From NCBI RefSeq assembly GCF_021018805.1, contig NC_086253.1, positions 12,092,735 to 12,156,734 on the forward strand: a stretch of 64,000 nucleotides of DNA. The letters run 5' to 3'. Each line of letters begins with the position of its first letter. Positions within the stretch are counted from its first letter, which is position 1. The translations under genes were made by a program, and so were the position numbers. The notes beneath the pieces are model-generated. The model saw only the letters and a program-made list of their open reading frames with translations. It was not told where the DNA came from and searched no databases. Shown in pieces: positions 35,301-48,100 of the stretch. The DNA comes from Prinia subflava. Lineage: Eukaryota > Chordata > Aves > Passeriformes > Cisticolidae.

Positions 35301-38300
35301 TTTTTAAAGAAGATATTTTAATGTTTTATCCTCCAGAAACAGTCAACTGTATATAAAACAGTCCTACAAATCATGTAAAGATGCAACTTGATAGCCCTCT
35401 CCTGCCTGTGTGGATGGAGGCACTCACTGTAAGATTGTATGTTACTGGCAGAGAGGTAGCCTTTACACTGTCTAAACCCTCCAAAATCTTCAATGTAGTT
35501 GTCTGAAGTCTGAAAATCCAGTAATTCCAAGTGCCTTAAGTTCAGTGGGTGGAGAAAGTGAGGCAACACAGTCATCTGGGCTTTGCATTAGACTTGCTCT
35601 GGACCCTTAGAGCAGTCAGTCTGAAGGGAAGCTGAGTAACTCCTGTGTTCTTTACCTGCTGTGTTAAGCAACACTTTACCCTATCCCTTTATAACCAGCA
35701 TTACAAGATTTTTGAGTGAATGAAAAATTTCTGGCAAACACTTGAATTTTGGCATTGTCACACTGAGAAATATGTTTTTGATGACAGCATTTAACTTATT
35801 GCTGCCAGATTTCATGCCCAGCAGCTCTTGCTCCTTCTTCAGCTTCTCTGAGTGAGGACTGGAGCTGAGCCCTGGGGGAGTCAGGCACAGACACTGTACA
35901 GGAGACTGAAGGATATTATGAGACAAATATGCTCAGGATGCTGCCATGCTCAGCTCTAACTCACCGTGCTGTGAGAAAGTCTTGGTTTTATTGCTAAAAG
36001 AGATTGGGACAATTGAGGTTGTGTTAATGAAAACGAACACCAACAAATCTTTAGACTTAGGACAATTAATATCTACAGAGCCTGCAAGGCTGTCTTGGGG
36101 ACAGATTTGCCTGGGAGGGAGTGCACTGCTCTATTGCTGACAAGACACAAGAAATCTGCTCCCTCTGGTTGAGGATGATGCCACTGTGTGCAGGAACTGC
36201 TGCTGCCATGAGCTGAAATGCAAATAGTCACTCATGTGCCATTGCATTACAGAAATTAAGTGTTGGTCATATCTTTCCATCAGTCCCAACAAGAAATTTT
36301 ATGATTTGGGTTTTCTTTTCCTTAGTTCTTTCTGTTGCTTGAATTAAAAAAACCCCAGCAAGCTAAGGATGTGGATGTGCTTGGTGAAACACTGGTGTTC
36401 CATTACACGTCTGTGAAAGTTTCACTTGGAGCCAGGTCTTGAGCACAGATCCAGCAATGTTCACAGATGTCTCCTAATTGGTACCACTTGAAGCTCTTTT
36501 GTTGATTCATATGTTTTTGCTACATCCTTTGTTTTTTAAAAAACTCTCTTTTTGCTTGAGCATAAACATATAAATACAAGAAATAAATTATCTGTGCATA
36601 CTTCCTGCATTTTAACTGGAAACAAATCCTTAAAGCTGAAATCCATGTCTGCTCTATTCATCCTTGCATACCCTCCCAGTGACTAGGGAATTTTCATTCC
36701 ATTTGATTCCCACCACAGCTAAAATGTATAATTCTAACTGCTTTGCATCAGCCTGGCTGGTAACACTGAGCAGCCTTGCAGGGCAGAAAGAATTGCAGGT
36801 GGAATTACAACTACCAGCCTGGTGCTGCACACTGAGGCAAGTACATCAAAACATCATTTCCATCTCTTTCTTTTACTCACTTTCAGTGATTCTTATTCTC
36901 TTACATAACAGCTGTGTTTTAGCAATGTGGACCTCTCAATATTTCCATTCCTCCAGCATTTGATTAAAAATGGTAAGGAAATACCCCTATCATCATTTCA
37001 TAGAGGAGGAAATGAGGCACAGAACTAGAATTAAGGAAAGAGAGAGTGGTCTTTCCAGCAGATACTACCACATGGCATTTATTCCATGAACATTGGTTAG
37101 GAGTAGATGATGCCATCTCTTCCCAGTGAGGGGTGAAGAACAGGTGATGCTGTTTCCTAAGGGCCCTGAACATGAAAGACCAAGAGAACAATTGAGAGGA
37201 AAAAACCAGCAGTATATATTTCTTGAGCCTGCAACAATTTGAATGAGGGACTGAAAGTCTTTCACTTCAGATAATGCAGAATGATCATTAAAAGGAATAC
37301 CTTTTATTACTGAGACTTTCAGTTATTTCTTGAGAATAATTTTCATTTCAAAAGCCCTTTATTTTCAATTATATTATGAAAGTAATCACTTGAAAAAGGA
37401 ATATGATTGCAAGTACGTAGTGTGGAGTCAAGGGCTATCCAGCCTATTCTACCACTACTATTTCAGTGAAATGTGTGTGGAGAAGAGATAGGGATGAGAT
37501 GCCAGTTTCTTTTCAGTGAATAGAAACCTGTTCACGTTGCCATGAGGTTAAATGAATATAATGTCAGATCTAAAATTCAGGAGCATGGATAGACTCATCA
37601 GGAAGGGTTTCAATCAGCATGCAGAGTGTGTAACAGCTTGAAAAATATGTGTGTGTGGATACAGCCCTCCTGAAGCTCTGTTTCATGCAGCAGCTCCTGA
37701 ATACCAATGAGTGTCCTGGCCTCACTGAGGCAGGAATAGGGGCTGGGTGCAGAGTCACTGCTTACATTGGTTTGGATTAGTCACTTCATGTTCTATCTGA
37801 ACATAATTGTTGGTTGTAGCTGATAGTAGGAAAATAGCTATTCTGGTTGCCTTTTCTTGAATGAAATCTTGATCAGTTTCCAGAAAGATCACAAAAGTAG
37901 CATTTGCTCAAACTTCAAGTGTTTTTATTAAAAATAGGTCTGCTTGCAACCCTGGGGCTGTTGCTCAGGGCTGTATTCATTGTCCTGTGCTCTGTGCAGG
38001 GTTCACTGACTTGGCAACAGGGAAAAGCACATCTTTAGCATTTGCATTGCATTTCACTGCTGGGCTGTGCATATCACCAAAGTGAGACAAAAGGGGTGTC
38101 AAGAAAGAGAAGACTTAGAGAGGCTTAAAATCCAAGCTGGCTGAATTGTGAGTCCTTTGTGTATAAATGTTTCTGCAAGCAGTATAAACTTCAGAACTTG
38201 TCAGAAAAAAATCAAAAGGCTACTGATCCAACTAAGATCAAAAGTTACCTGGAAGACAACATGAAAAAAATACCAAGCTCTGATTCAGGCTTAACTGACA

Positions 38301-38690
38301 GAAAAAATTGAGGAAAACATATTGTTCCCTGTCTGAGTTCCTTCCCTTGGTCCATAATCTTTCAGGTGGTGTGAAGAAGACAGGTGGACTGACAAAAGCA
38401 AGCCCATCTCTGGGATGTATTTGGTGATCCCCACATCATCACTTTGCTCCTCAGTGGTGACTGAAACAGGCAGGGTGTGTTTGAGGCTGTGTGTGCCATC
38501 ATCTGTACCCTGGCCCCAGCCCTGGAGCTCTGCTTACTTACCTGGATCATCCCTCTTTCATGTCCTGTCCCTTCCCTGCACTGCTCCCTGCTTGCAGCAT
38601 CCATCTCCTTTAGATTCCTTTTAGGAAAGAGGGTGAGGGGAAAAAAAGAGAAAAAGAAGGAAAGACAAATGAAGAAGACAAGAAAGAAAA
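32351..38690. other. Intergenic DNA, nothing recognised
   Basis: Open frames up to 133 codons (for example + strand 32784-33185) are within chance expectation for this length and composition and show no domain or splice pattern I can support. No transposable element was identified. Confidence 0.65.
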
Positions 38691-39185
38691 GGGGAAGGGA
38701 GGAAGGGAGGAAGGGAGGAAGGGAGGAAGGGAGGAAGGAAGGAAGGAAGGAAGGAAGGAAGGAAGGGAGGAAGGGAGGAAGGGAGGAAGGAAGGAAGGGA
38801 GGAAGGAAGGAAGGAAGGAAGGAAGGAAGGAAGGAAGGAAGGAAGGAAGGAAGGAAGGAAGGAAGGAAGGAAGGAAGGAAGGAAGGAAGGAAGGAAGGAA
38901 GGAAGGAAGGAAGGAAGGAAGGAAGGAAGGAAGGAAGGAAGGAAGGAAGGAAGGAAGGAAGGAAGGAAGGAAGGAAGGAAGGAAGGAAGGAAGGAAGGAA
39001 GGAAGGAAGGAAGGAAGGAAGGAAGGAAGGAAGGAAGGAAGGAAGGAAGGAAGGAAGGAAGGAAGGAAGGAAGGAAGGAAGGAAGGAAGGAAGGAAGGAA
39101 GGAAGGAAGGAAGGAAGGAAGGAAGGAAGGAAGGAAGGAAGGAAGGAAGGAAGGAAGGAAGGAAGGAAGGAAGGAAGGAAGGAAA
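38691..39185. repeat. (GGAA)n tetranucleotide array, about 495 bp
   Basis: The segment 38691-38800 mixes GGAA with GGGA units. From 38801 to 39184 it is an unbroken GGAA repeat, about 96 units. Flanks on both sides stay purine-rich, so nearly 580 bp is homopurine on the + strand. Both strands are open in several frames only because of repetition (Phe-Leu-Pro-Ser or Gly-Arg-Lys-Glu strings); these are not genes. Confidence 0.98.
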
Positions 39186-42030
39186 AAGAATAAAAGGAGA
39201 AAAAGAAAAAAAAATAATTTAAAAGCCATGTAAGCCATGTAAGCAGCTGCACAGCCAGAGAGGAAGCAAAAGCTGCTCTCTCTGCAGTGCTACTAGTCTG
39301 AGATTTATCAGGTCTGGACAAGAACTGAGCATCTCTGTTAGTTTTTTGTCTGCTCTCATTTTGTCCTTTAGGAAGCAAAAAGCCTCAAAGAGCTGTGACA
39401 ATTCTAGTTCCTCTCTTTTTGCAGAAGACAGCTAAATGCTTTAATGCCCTTAAAAAGAGTGACAAATAATTGTATTTTCATTCAATAGAGTTTCACTGTA
39501 AAGATATAGAGAAAGGTAAATGGCATTGTTAAATTTAATTTCACTTTGGCTTTCACTTTTCAAGTGCTTTAAGAGTTTTGTTTTCCTCCTTTATATCTTT
39601 AAGAGAGGGTTAAAAAGATTTATTGAAGGCTGTTGCTATGGTGCTCATATCAAGGTGTCTGCATTCATTCCTCTGAACCTTGGTTAGTACTTGTACATGT
39701 TTACATCTTTGTCTGTCTGGATCTATTTGCTCTATCAAAATTAACAGAGTGCACCCCAGCTGGTAGAGGATCTGTGCTTAGTTTTGCCTTGAGAAGATGC
39801 AGAATAAATGCAATGTGAAAGAAGGCCTGCAGGCCTTTTTATAACACTTCTCCAGTTTTTTTAAAACCCAGAATATGCACGTGCAGAGCAACATGAGAGA
39901 TGCTGTTCAATGTTTTTAAATCAGGGGACAAATTAGGTTATTTTAATAATACTTGTTTTTCATTGCATTTTGAAACATTACAACTGAAGTCAAAGCATAA
40001 GATGGGTACCTTTCCCAAACACACCATCAGGCCAAAGCTCAAATTAACATTAATGAACAGCAGTGGAATTAAAAGGTGCTGTTGTTTTCTACAGGATGTG
40101 TTGAACTACACCAATACGTGAGTGAACACCACTAACTGCAAGGGCTTGTATTTCTGATAACTGTACATCTTCTTTGTAGTTCTCTGCTGTTCCTCCATTT
40201 GTGAGCTGATGGCAGTGTTATTTGTTTGGTTAGTACCATCAGTGGATTTAGGTTGTATATTTGTTATCCTCTCCCCTGAGGTAAATCTGATACCTGGAGA
40301 AATACAACTCAAGAGGGGTTGTGTGATATGTGCATTTATTCTGATGTGACCTGGCAGCATTTTTGTCTGTGACATGGATATTTACATCACTGGATAATGA
40401 TACCTGTTCTAAAATACAGGTTGATTCCTATTGATTACTTAAAAAAATGTGTCTTTATTTCAAAGGAGAGGGTGGCTTCATAAATGGGAGCTTCTGTATT
40501 AGAGGAGAAAGAGCAGAACATCAGTCAAAGGGAATGAAGGTCTCCTGGCCTTGGTGGTGCAGCCTAAGCACATCACCATGAATGATCTCCTTGGAGCCAG
40601 GGGGTTTTGGTCTTGGCAACAAGAAAGTGTGTGTGCATCCTTGGAAGTTTATTCTTGGATGCCTTAAGAAAGGCTTTAAGTGGTCCATCTGAAAGTCTTT
40701 TGAAGTCAGTGCTGTGCCCCCAGTGATATCACATGTTGGTGCTAAGGCAAAAGCAAGAACTGGGTGAGCAGGTCCCATCCTTTCCCAGTTTGCAGCTGCT
40801 TTAATTCTCTGACATTGTGATGTGTTCTCTGTGTTTTCAGTGGTTTCTCTTTCATCTATTTCTCCACTCTTTTATCCATGTAATGTTGGCACTTACAACA
40901 TCCTTTGGCAATGAGATCCACAGGTGCATTTCCTAAGCAGAACAAAATTTTGTTTGTTTTATATAAAAGGGAGTTTACTTAGGGCATAAATAAGTGTGCC
41001 AAGCTGCTTCAAAGTGAGTCGTTTCTTCAGTCTGTCTCCTACTCTGGCCAGAGCTTTCCTCTTGGAGCCACATTCCTCCTCAGCACCCATGGGTGCCAAA
41101 GCAAAGGTCTGAGTATGGATCTGAGCTCTGTGTGGCACCACTCAGGGTTTACACATTTACTTGTGCCTGTCTGCTCTCTAAGCTGCCTGTGTTTACTATA
41201 CTTACTGCACAACTCATGTACAGCTGAAGAGAAAAGTAAAAGCTTCCTATTTTTAGAGTAAATAATATGAAAATGTCACTTTGAAAAACACCTCCTCGTG
41301 GTTTGGTGACTGACAGCACCAAAGTAAGTTTTATCTCGCTATATTTTGTTTTTGTAAAGTGCTTATCACCACAGTGTCTAAACCTCTCACAGTGCATCAT
41401 CACAACTGCTTTCTAGAGGGGGAACATTCTTGTATGGAGGGAGAGCTCAGACATTCGAGGTCTGGTTTAGCACCTGAGAGAGCTGATGACAAACCTGTCT
41501 GCTAAAGGTCAAACCAGGAGTCTGTGGAAGAGCCGAGAGGAGAATAACAGCTCGGTACTTTCACCTCTGGACCATTTTTCTCCCTCTTTTTCAATATTTT
41601 TGCTGGTTTTTTTGAGGGTTCTCACTTGTCACAATTCACTCATACACCTACATCTCTAAGATGTTGTATTATTAAAATATTTTGGCACTTGGTATGCATG
41701 TTCTGCCTAATATTTGCAATCAGTTAGAAAGTGCAGTTTCCAAAATGAGAAATCTGTGCATGAAGGAGCAGTGATTCATTTTCTGGGGGAATGTAAACCA
41801 TTGGTAATATCAGACTGTTATTTTCTTTTCTTGAATTAGATCTGTTAGGGTAAGCTGCTATATTTTGTTCTGCTGATATATCCTAAGTTTGTTACAGGTT
41901 TTCTCCGTTGATAAATAATCCTCTAACCATTTGTTTTCTGTGACAACAAGCCATGTAACATTGAGGTTCATATGTGATCAAGACATGTCATAGAGTAGTT
42001 GTCCTCTTGTTCTTATTTTTGCTCCTATTT
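39186..42030. other. Intergenic DNA, nothing recognised
   Basis: Short chance-like open frames on both strands. No repeat family was recognised before the CR1 fragment. Confidence 0.65.
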
Positions 42031-42152
42031 TGGATAGGGCTTTTAGCAACCTCTTGATCTAGTTCAAGACGTCCTTGCTCATTGCAGGGGTCTTGGGCAG
42101 ATGAACTTAAAAGTCCCTTCCAACCCGAACTATTCCATGGTTTTATGATTTT
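42031..42152 (+). mobile_element. CR1 LINE 3'-end fragment
   Basis: The order of words matches the CR1 3' end: 'ggatagggct..agcaacct.. tgatctagtt', 'ttgctcattgcagggg', 'aagtcccttccaaccc' and a degenerate 'attccatggttttatgatttt' tail. It is non-coding, 5'-truncated and diverged. CR1 is the dominant LINE of birds and other sauropsids. Confidence 0.85.
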
Positions 42153-45100
42153 GGTTTTGCAAACAGAGAAAGGTACATTTTCAAAGCTCTTATTGTGGCT
42201 TATTTTCTTTGCAGGATAATCAATTTATTCTTTCTGGGATACTGTCTGAGATGTCATCTTTACAGTGTCATGAACTTTCCCCCAAATATCCCACAAGATT
42301 ACTGTGAATTTACTTATTTTATCCTTTTTCCCCTTCCTGATTCAATTGAATAATCCATTCCTGTTTTTATATTCAGTGATAAAAATTGTAGTAGCATAGA
42401 CATATTCCTGAATTCCTTTTAAAAACTGGATGCAGTTTCAGAGAAGCACAACCAATGCAGAATATGAGCAAGAATGATGGATTCCCGCATGAATTTTGCT
42501 GAAAAAGTCAAACAAAATACTCAGAACTTCCTAGGAATAACAGCAATCATGGACAGAGAAATCATAACTCTCAGCAGAGCAGTCATTGCTGTTAAATGCC
42601 ACTGTGAGTTTAGATGATACAGCCCATGTATTTTCAAATGAGTGCAAGAGTAGGACAGAACTAATTTAATCCAAACTACATTTATGGCAGTTTGTTGTGC
42701 TAAAATCTAGGCAGAGTCAGTCCTGAACAAAAATGGTCCTGATGAAACAAAATCAGTGTTTACCAAGAATTACTGCCTTCTGAAATTTGATAGACCACAG
42801 ACGTTGCCTGAAATCTAATAGTGAAACAAAGGCCCTGATTCCAGATTTCCTGGTGACATTGGGAGGTTTTTGATTCAGTTCAGAGAATTTGGGTTCTAGC
42901 CTTTTTGAAGCAGTTTGTCAGCCAGTCTGAAGAGCCTGGCACAGAAGAGTGTTTGAATTGCCACCACTGTTCTTGGAGAGATGCTGGCCCCTGTGTTTAT
43001 ATAACTCAGCCACAGCAACTGCCAACAAATGAAACACAACATTTTTCTGTCTTTCTTGGTCTCATAGTAAATTAACACTGAATTCTTTGGCTATTAAATC
43101 ATGCAAGACACTACTGCGTAACAGATACCTACTGTTAAATTGAAAAATTTTTCACTAATCAATCAATTGCATAAAAACCTCAAACAGAGCAAATAAATTG
43201 TTCAGCTGAAGCTATTACAAAATCCATTACAGCAGGAAATTAATTTCAGTTCTTCAGTTAATTTAATTAAGTGACTAATTCAATTAGTTTAGGCTTATTT
43301 TAAAACCCTCATCTGAGGACTGAATCTCCAGGTCCATATATTTTATTTCTGTAATTCTCTACTTCTTCCAGGTCCCCAAATTCCAAACTTGTCTAAGTGG
43401 TAATTTCATTTAGGTTTGACACAGACTGCTCAGTGTGTGTCTTGCCTCTCTCATTTTTCTGTTTATCCCATATAGACCATAATATCCCATATTGTTCCTG
43501 GCTGAACAATCAAGACTTCCTGATTTGTTCTGTAACTGAAAGTTGGGGTTTTTTTCTTTTGTTCCAAGGTCCACATAAAATAGGGGGAAGTGGCTGAAAC
43601 TCAGTGTCATTTAACAGCAACTGGAGGATCAAAAAGAAACAGTGACAAACTTCCAGGTGAATATGCCCCTGAAGAAAAATGTTGACATCCTAAATTTTCC
43701 CCTTTTAGCACTAAACATGTTGATAAGAAGAGCTGTGTTCTCTGTCAGGCCAGCTTGGGCTGAGGTTGCACTGACCTAAGCAAGGGCAGCAGTGCAGCAG
43801 GTTTGGGTGGCAGGTCTAGAGGAGACAATGTGACACAGAACACAATACCAAAAAACAAGTTTTGGAGATATTTCTAACCTTCCTTATATTACATTCTAAT
43901 GGAAGGGGTATTTTGCAGTTGAGGGGGAAAAAAAAAGTGCATCTTAAGTACTTGAAGGACAGTTTAGCTGCTGTTATACACACGCTGTATAAACTTTTTA
44001 CAGACTGATGACTCAGTCTGATACCAGACCTTTTCCCCATGTCTGCTGTAGGGTTTTGTGTAACACAGCCCCTGAAATTGTCTCACAATACCAGCTATTA
44101 CTGTCATCAGCTGGCTGAGGCAGAGCCTGAAGGAGTGAAATACAGAAAATGAACCTATTTTTCCAGAAGTATAGGTGTTTATGGAACCTGTGGACCATTG
44201 TTAAGCAACAAAGCAGTTAAATCTCAGCACGCTAAATATGTAAAATGACTTTAAAAGAGTTGGAGTTTTATAACTATTGAGATTATACAGTGAAATTGGT
44301 AAGAAAAATTTCTGACTGTATTTCACATCCTGTGGGATGTTATTCTACATCAATAACTTTCTATTTTTAATTTTGAAAAACTCTGAAAAAAAAAAAAGTT
44401 TAACATTGCCTAAGTTTGATTTTCCTTATTCCCAAAAGACAAAACCCAAGGTTTTTTCCCTTTACTGAAAAGAATAAGGAATTATGAAAATTATTCTTTA
44501 AAAAGTATAAATGAAGTTTTTTCTGGGAAATTTTGATTTCTGCCAGTATTCTTCTATTAATTTTCTTAGCAATAATATACTTGGAATTTCCAATAAAATG
44601 CAGAGATTTAATTCAGAACCATTATATTTGCCATAGGCCACTGCACATTCTGTAGCTGGTTTTCACTCCCACATTTTCATCTCTATTTATAGTGAAAAAA
44701 ATTGTGAATCTTATTGCTAGGAAATAAAATATTAATACAGAATTAATTTCAGTGAAGCCTAAGGATGAATATTTTTAGAATATGGCACATTTATTTGAAT
44801 TTCAAGAACAATTTTCATAACCAGACATCTGCTATTCCAGGAAGTCTTTAGAGAAGATGGAATAAAAAATATAAAGACATTCTCTGATAGAATCCACTTC
44901 CAGAACAAACCAGCCCAGTGATGGCATTGACTCTTGGTTCTGCTTGGGTTTCATGCTCAGCATAACCTGACTCATCTGAATTTTTGCCATCTACCACATA
45001 ACTCTGATGGAACATAAATAAAATATATTATCTAGATAAGATGCCTACAGGAAACATGTTAAAATTGATTAAAAGTCTCTATTTCATAGGAAATGGGCAA

Positions 45101-48100
45101 TTTCAAATTACATGCAGTTCACGAGTGGTGTGTGAACAAGATTTTCAGTGTGAAATGGAGATGCTGCTGTGGTCTCTCTGTGTAGGTGACCTGTTTCTCT
45201 TTGACCACCAGTAGCCGGACCTGAAGCAGCAAAGGGCTTTGCACTCCTAAAACTGAGTTCTAAAAGGGCTCTGGCTTCTGACATGTCTGGTCCCAGGTGA
45301 GCCTTCTATTCTTACCTGTTCCAAATTTCCAGCAGGCACTGTAGATCACTCTCTCCTAGGGAATACCACAACCATCCCAGGGCTCTCAGAGTTCAGGGAG
45401 AAGGTTACTAGGACACAACACAGTTTCTGCACTAGGGAGAGTGAAATCCTGGTTCCATGGGAATCAGTGGTAAAACTTGTATGCATTTCAAAAAGATTAC
45501 AATTTTCTCTACAGCTTTATGTTCCCTTCTTTTGATGTAAATACCAAAGATCTTCAATGACAGCTGAATTTCAGTTCCATCTAAAGAGAACAGTTCCAGT
45601 AGACTGTATTAGGTTCCTGTTGACCCTAATAAGCTAGGAGAAAAAGTCAGCAGCAGCACAGCTGTATTGTTTGGAAGGGACACACATAAAAAAATTATAA
45701 CATAAAACAAGTAGGATTTTAAAAGGAAGAATCAAAAATAGGAAACAATGTCTTGACATTAACAGCACAAGAGAATAAAATATTTTTTGTCATTACTTTC
45801 AGCTTCCATTTATGCACTTTAGAAGAAAGGCAAGGACTAGAAATACTATCTGATCTAGGCAAGTCTAAAGACTTTAGAGTACGTGGAAGGACTTGAGAAT
45901 TGTGTCCATGTGCACTAAAAACCTACATATCTGAGAGTTCAGTACTCCATCTGTTCCTTTTGCTGAGATTAGCAGGTGTGTGTGATTCCGACAAAGCATT
46001 CTATGCTGCCTTAAATTATGACCCCAGGAAAATATTAAAAATAGAAAACTACTTCTCAGTCATTAACTTTTTCCAAGGAACTTAAAAATTCCTTTGTAGC
46101 TGAATTGTCAAGTGTAACTGCCCATAGGACAAGAATGAATTCTTGGAAACTCAGGAAATCAGAACAATTAATTACTGGGCACAGAGGTAAGACAGTGTTA
46201 TTGATACTGACTTACAGTGACAGTGTAATGTCAGAATAAAACATTAGTGATCAGATCCAAGATGCCTGGCTTTGTAGAGTCATTCCCTGCTGTTCCCCAC
46301 TGTGTAGGGAAGCAGGGGCTGGGGAATGACTCTTCTCCCACCCAAGCAGTATCTGTGCTGGTGGGGACCAGCACCAGCCCACCTGGGAGAGGAGGAGCTC
46401 AAAGCCCTGAATCTCTTCAGAGCTTTGCTTCCTTTGCTCCCCTGGACTGCAGTCTCTACATTGATTTCTTGGGTTTTTTTAATGAAGTGTCAGCTCATTT
46501 TTTTTATTTCAAGCCATACCCTGAAGAGGAGACAGATGTTAGTTTTGTTAAGTACCATTCACAAGTCTGACACATCCCTTATGCTCAGGCACACACCAGG
46601 CATCTCCAGCAGGTAAAATTTCACTGCACCCCACGACTCATTTCACAGGGCTGTAAAAGCAATAGATGATTTCTGAAGCTGTAGGTGTAAGGCTTGGCTT
46701 TATTCCTACCCTCAGCTTTTCCTTATTGTTTGTCTTGAAGCATTTATGTGCAGGATCTGCTACACACGTATTTGTGCTTGCTGGTGGGGCTCCTGTTAGG
46801 AGTGACCATATTGTGTTCAGAAACAAGGATCTCCCATGCTTGCTCCTGAATCCCAGCTGAGACATTAAAATTATCTGGTCATTAAATTGTCCACTTCAAT
46901 GTCCACTAGGACACTGGCAGTGCCCAGGAGTGTTTCCTCCTTGTGGGCTATTTTCCATGTGGATTTCTCACCTTTGATAAAACTGTGTAATAAAGCAAGA
47001 TTGAAAGGTGGATTATCTTTTCAGAAATGGAATCAAAATTAGAGGAAGACAGGTGCTAAATACTTGTATAAAATATAGGACAGTAAGAACTTATTCTTAA
47101 CATGGATATACTGAAAAGACTGTCAATACTTACACTTTCAACTTTATGAAATCACCTTGAAGGAAGATTAGAAAATTGGGATTTTTTTCACTTCCCTTCC
47201 TGCTGAATCCGGACATTGATTAGAAGAGTATGAGAGTGAAAAATCCTGTACTCCTGCTTTACTTAGGGTCTAATGGCATCAGCCAGCACAGTGCTCATTT
47301 CCTGTCACATCAATGCTGGGTCCCGATCCCTTCTCTGAGCTGCCTGTGGAGCCACTTCTCCCTGAGCAGAGGCACAGCCACAGCCCACCCTGTGGTGAAG
47401 TGGCTGCTGATTACTCAGGAGAAAATTGCTCCAAATCACTGTCTATCAACTGCTCATTTTCACAAGACACAGGACTCTCACACCTTATTGTGCAATAGTC
47501 CTGTGGGCTTTTGCAAGTGTAGTTTTGTTGTTCCATCTGCTGCCTTGGGAGGGACACAGGGCTCTGCCTTTCCATGTAATTTCTCTCCCAGCAGTACACA
47601 TTAATGAAGTGAAATGTTGTTCTGTTGCAGAGTACCAAAGTCCTATGGCATTTACTTTTATCGAAGTCTGGGAATTGCTGGTTTTTACAAATGGTTTCTG
47701 TTGGATTTTTTGAGACCAGATACTGAAATAATACACAACCCCAAACAAATAAAGGGAAAACTAGGAACATAGGAATTCCAGGCTTGATAGTTAATGAAAT
47801 CAAAGATGAGCAAGCCTCATTTCTTTTCTGCTTTTTAAATTCAAAACTAATGTGTACTCATGACATTTCTGAAGTATGTGAGAACTTCCCCTGGGCAGTG
47901 AGTACCTTCAACAGGCTCTGATAGCCTCAGGGCCCAGTGAATATGTATTTCTCATTCAAGGTCTGTGGCACTGGGATGCAGGTAGACAAGAGGTTTTGTT
48001 TCTACCGTGCAGGTGGACCTTTCCTTTTAAAGCCTTTCTTCCAAAGTGAAGATGGTTCTTCCCTTTCAACAACTCCGTGATCAGGGATCTCACATAAAGT

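Noticed and set aside
38362..39378. Long open frames on both strands (up to 338 codons) through the GGAA array.
   Set aside because: The translations are monotonous repeat products of the tetranucleotide; length comes from absence of stops in the repeat.
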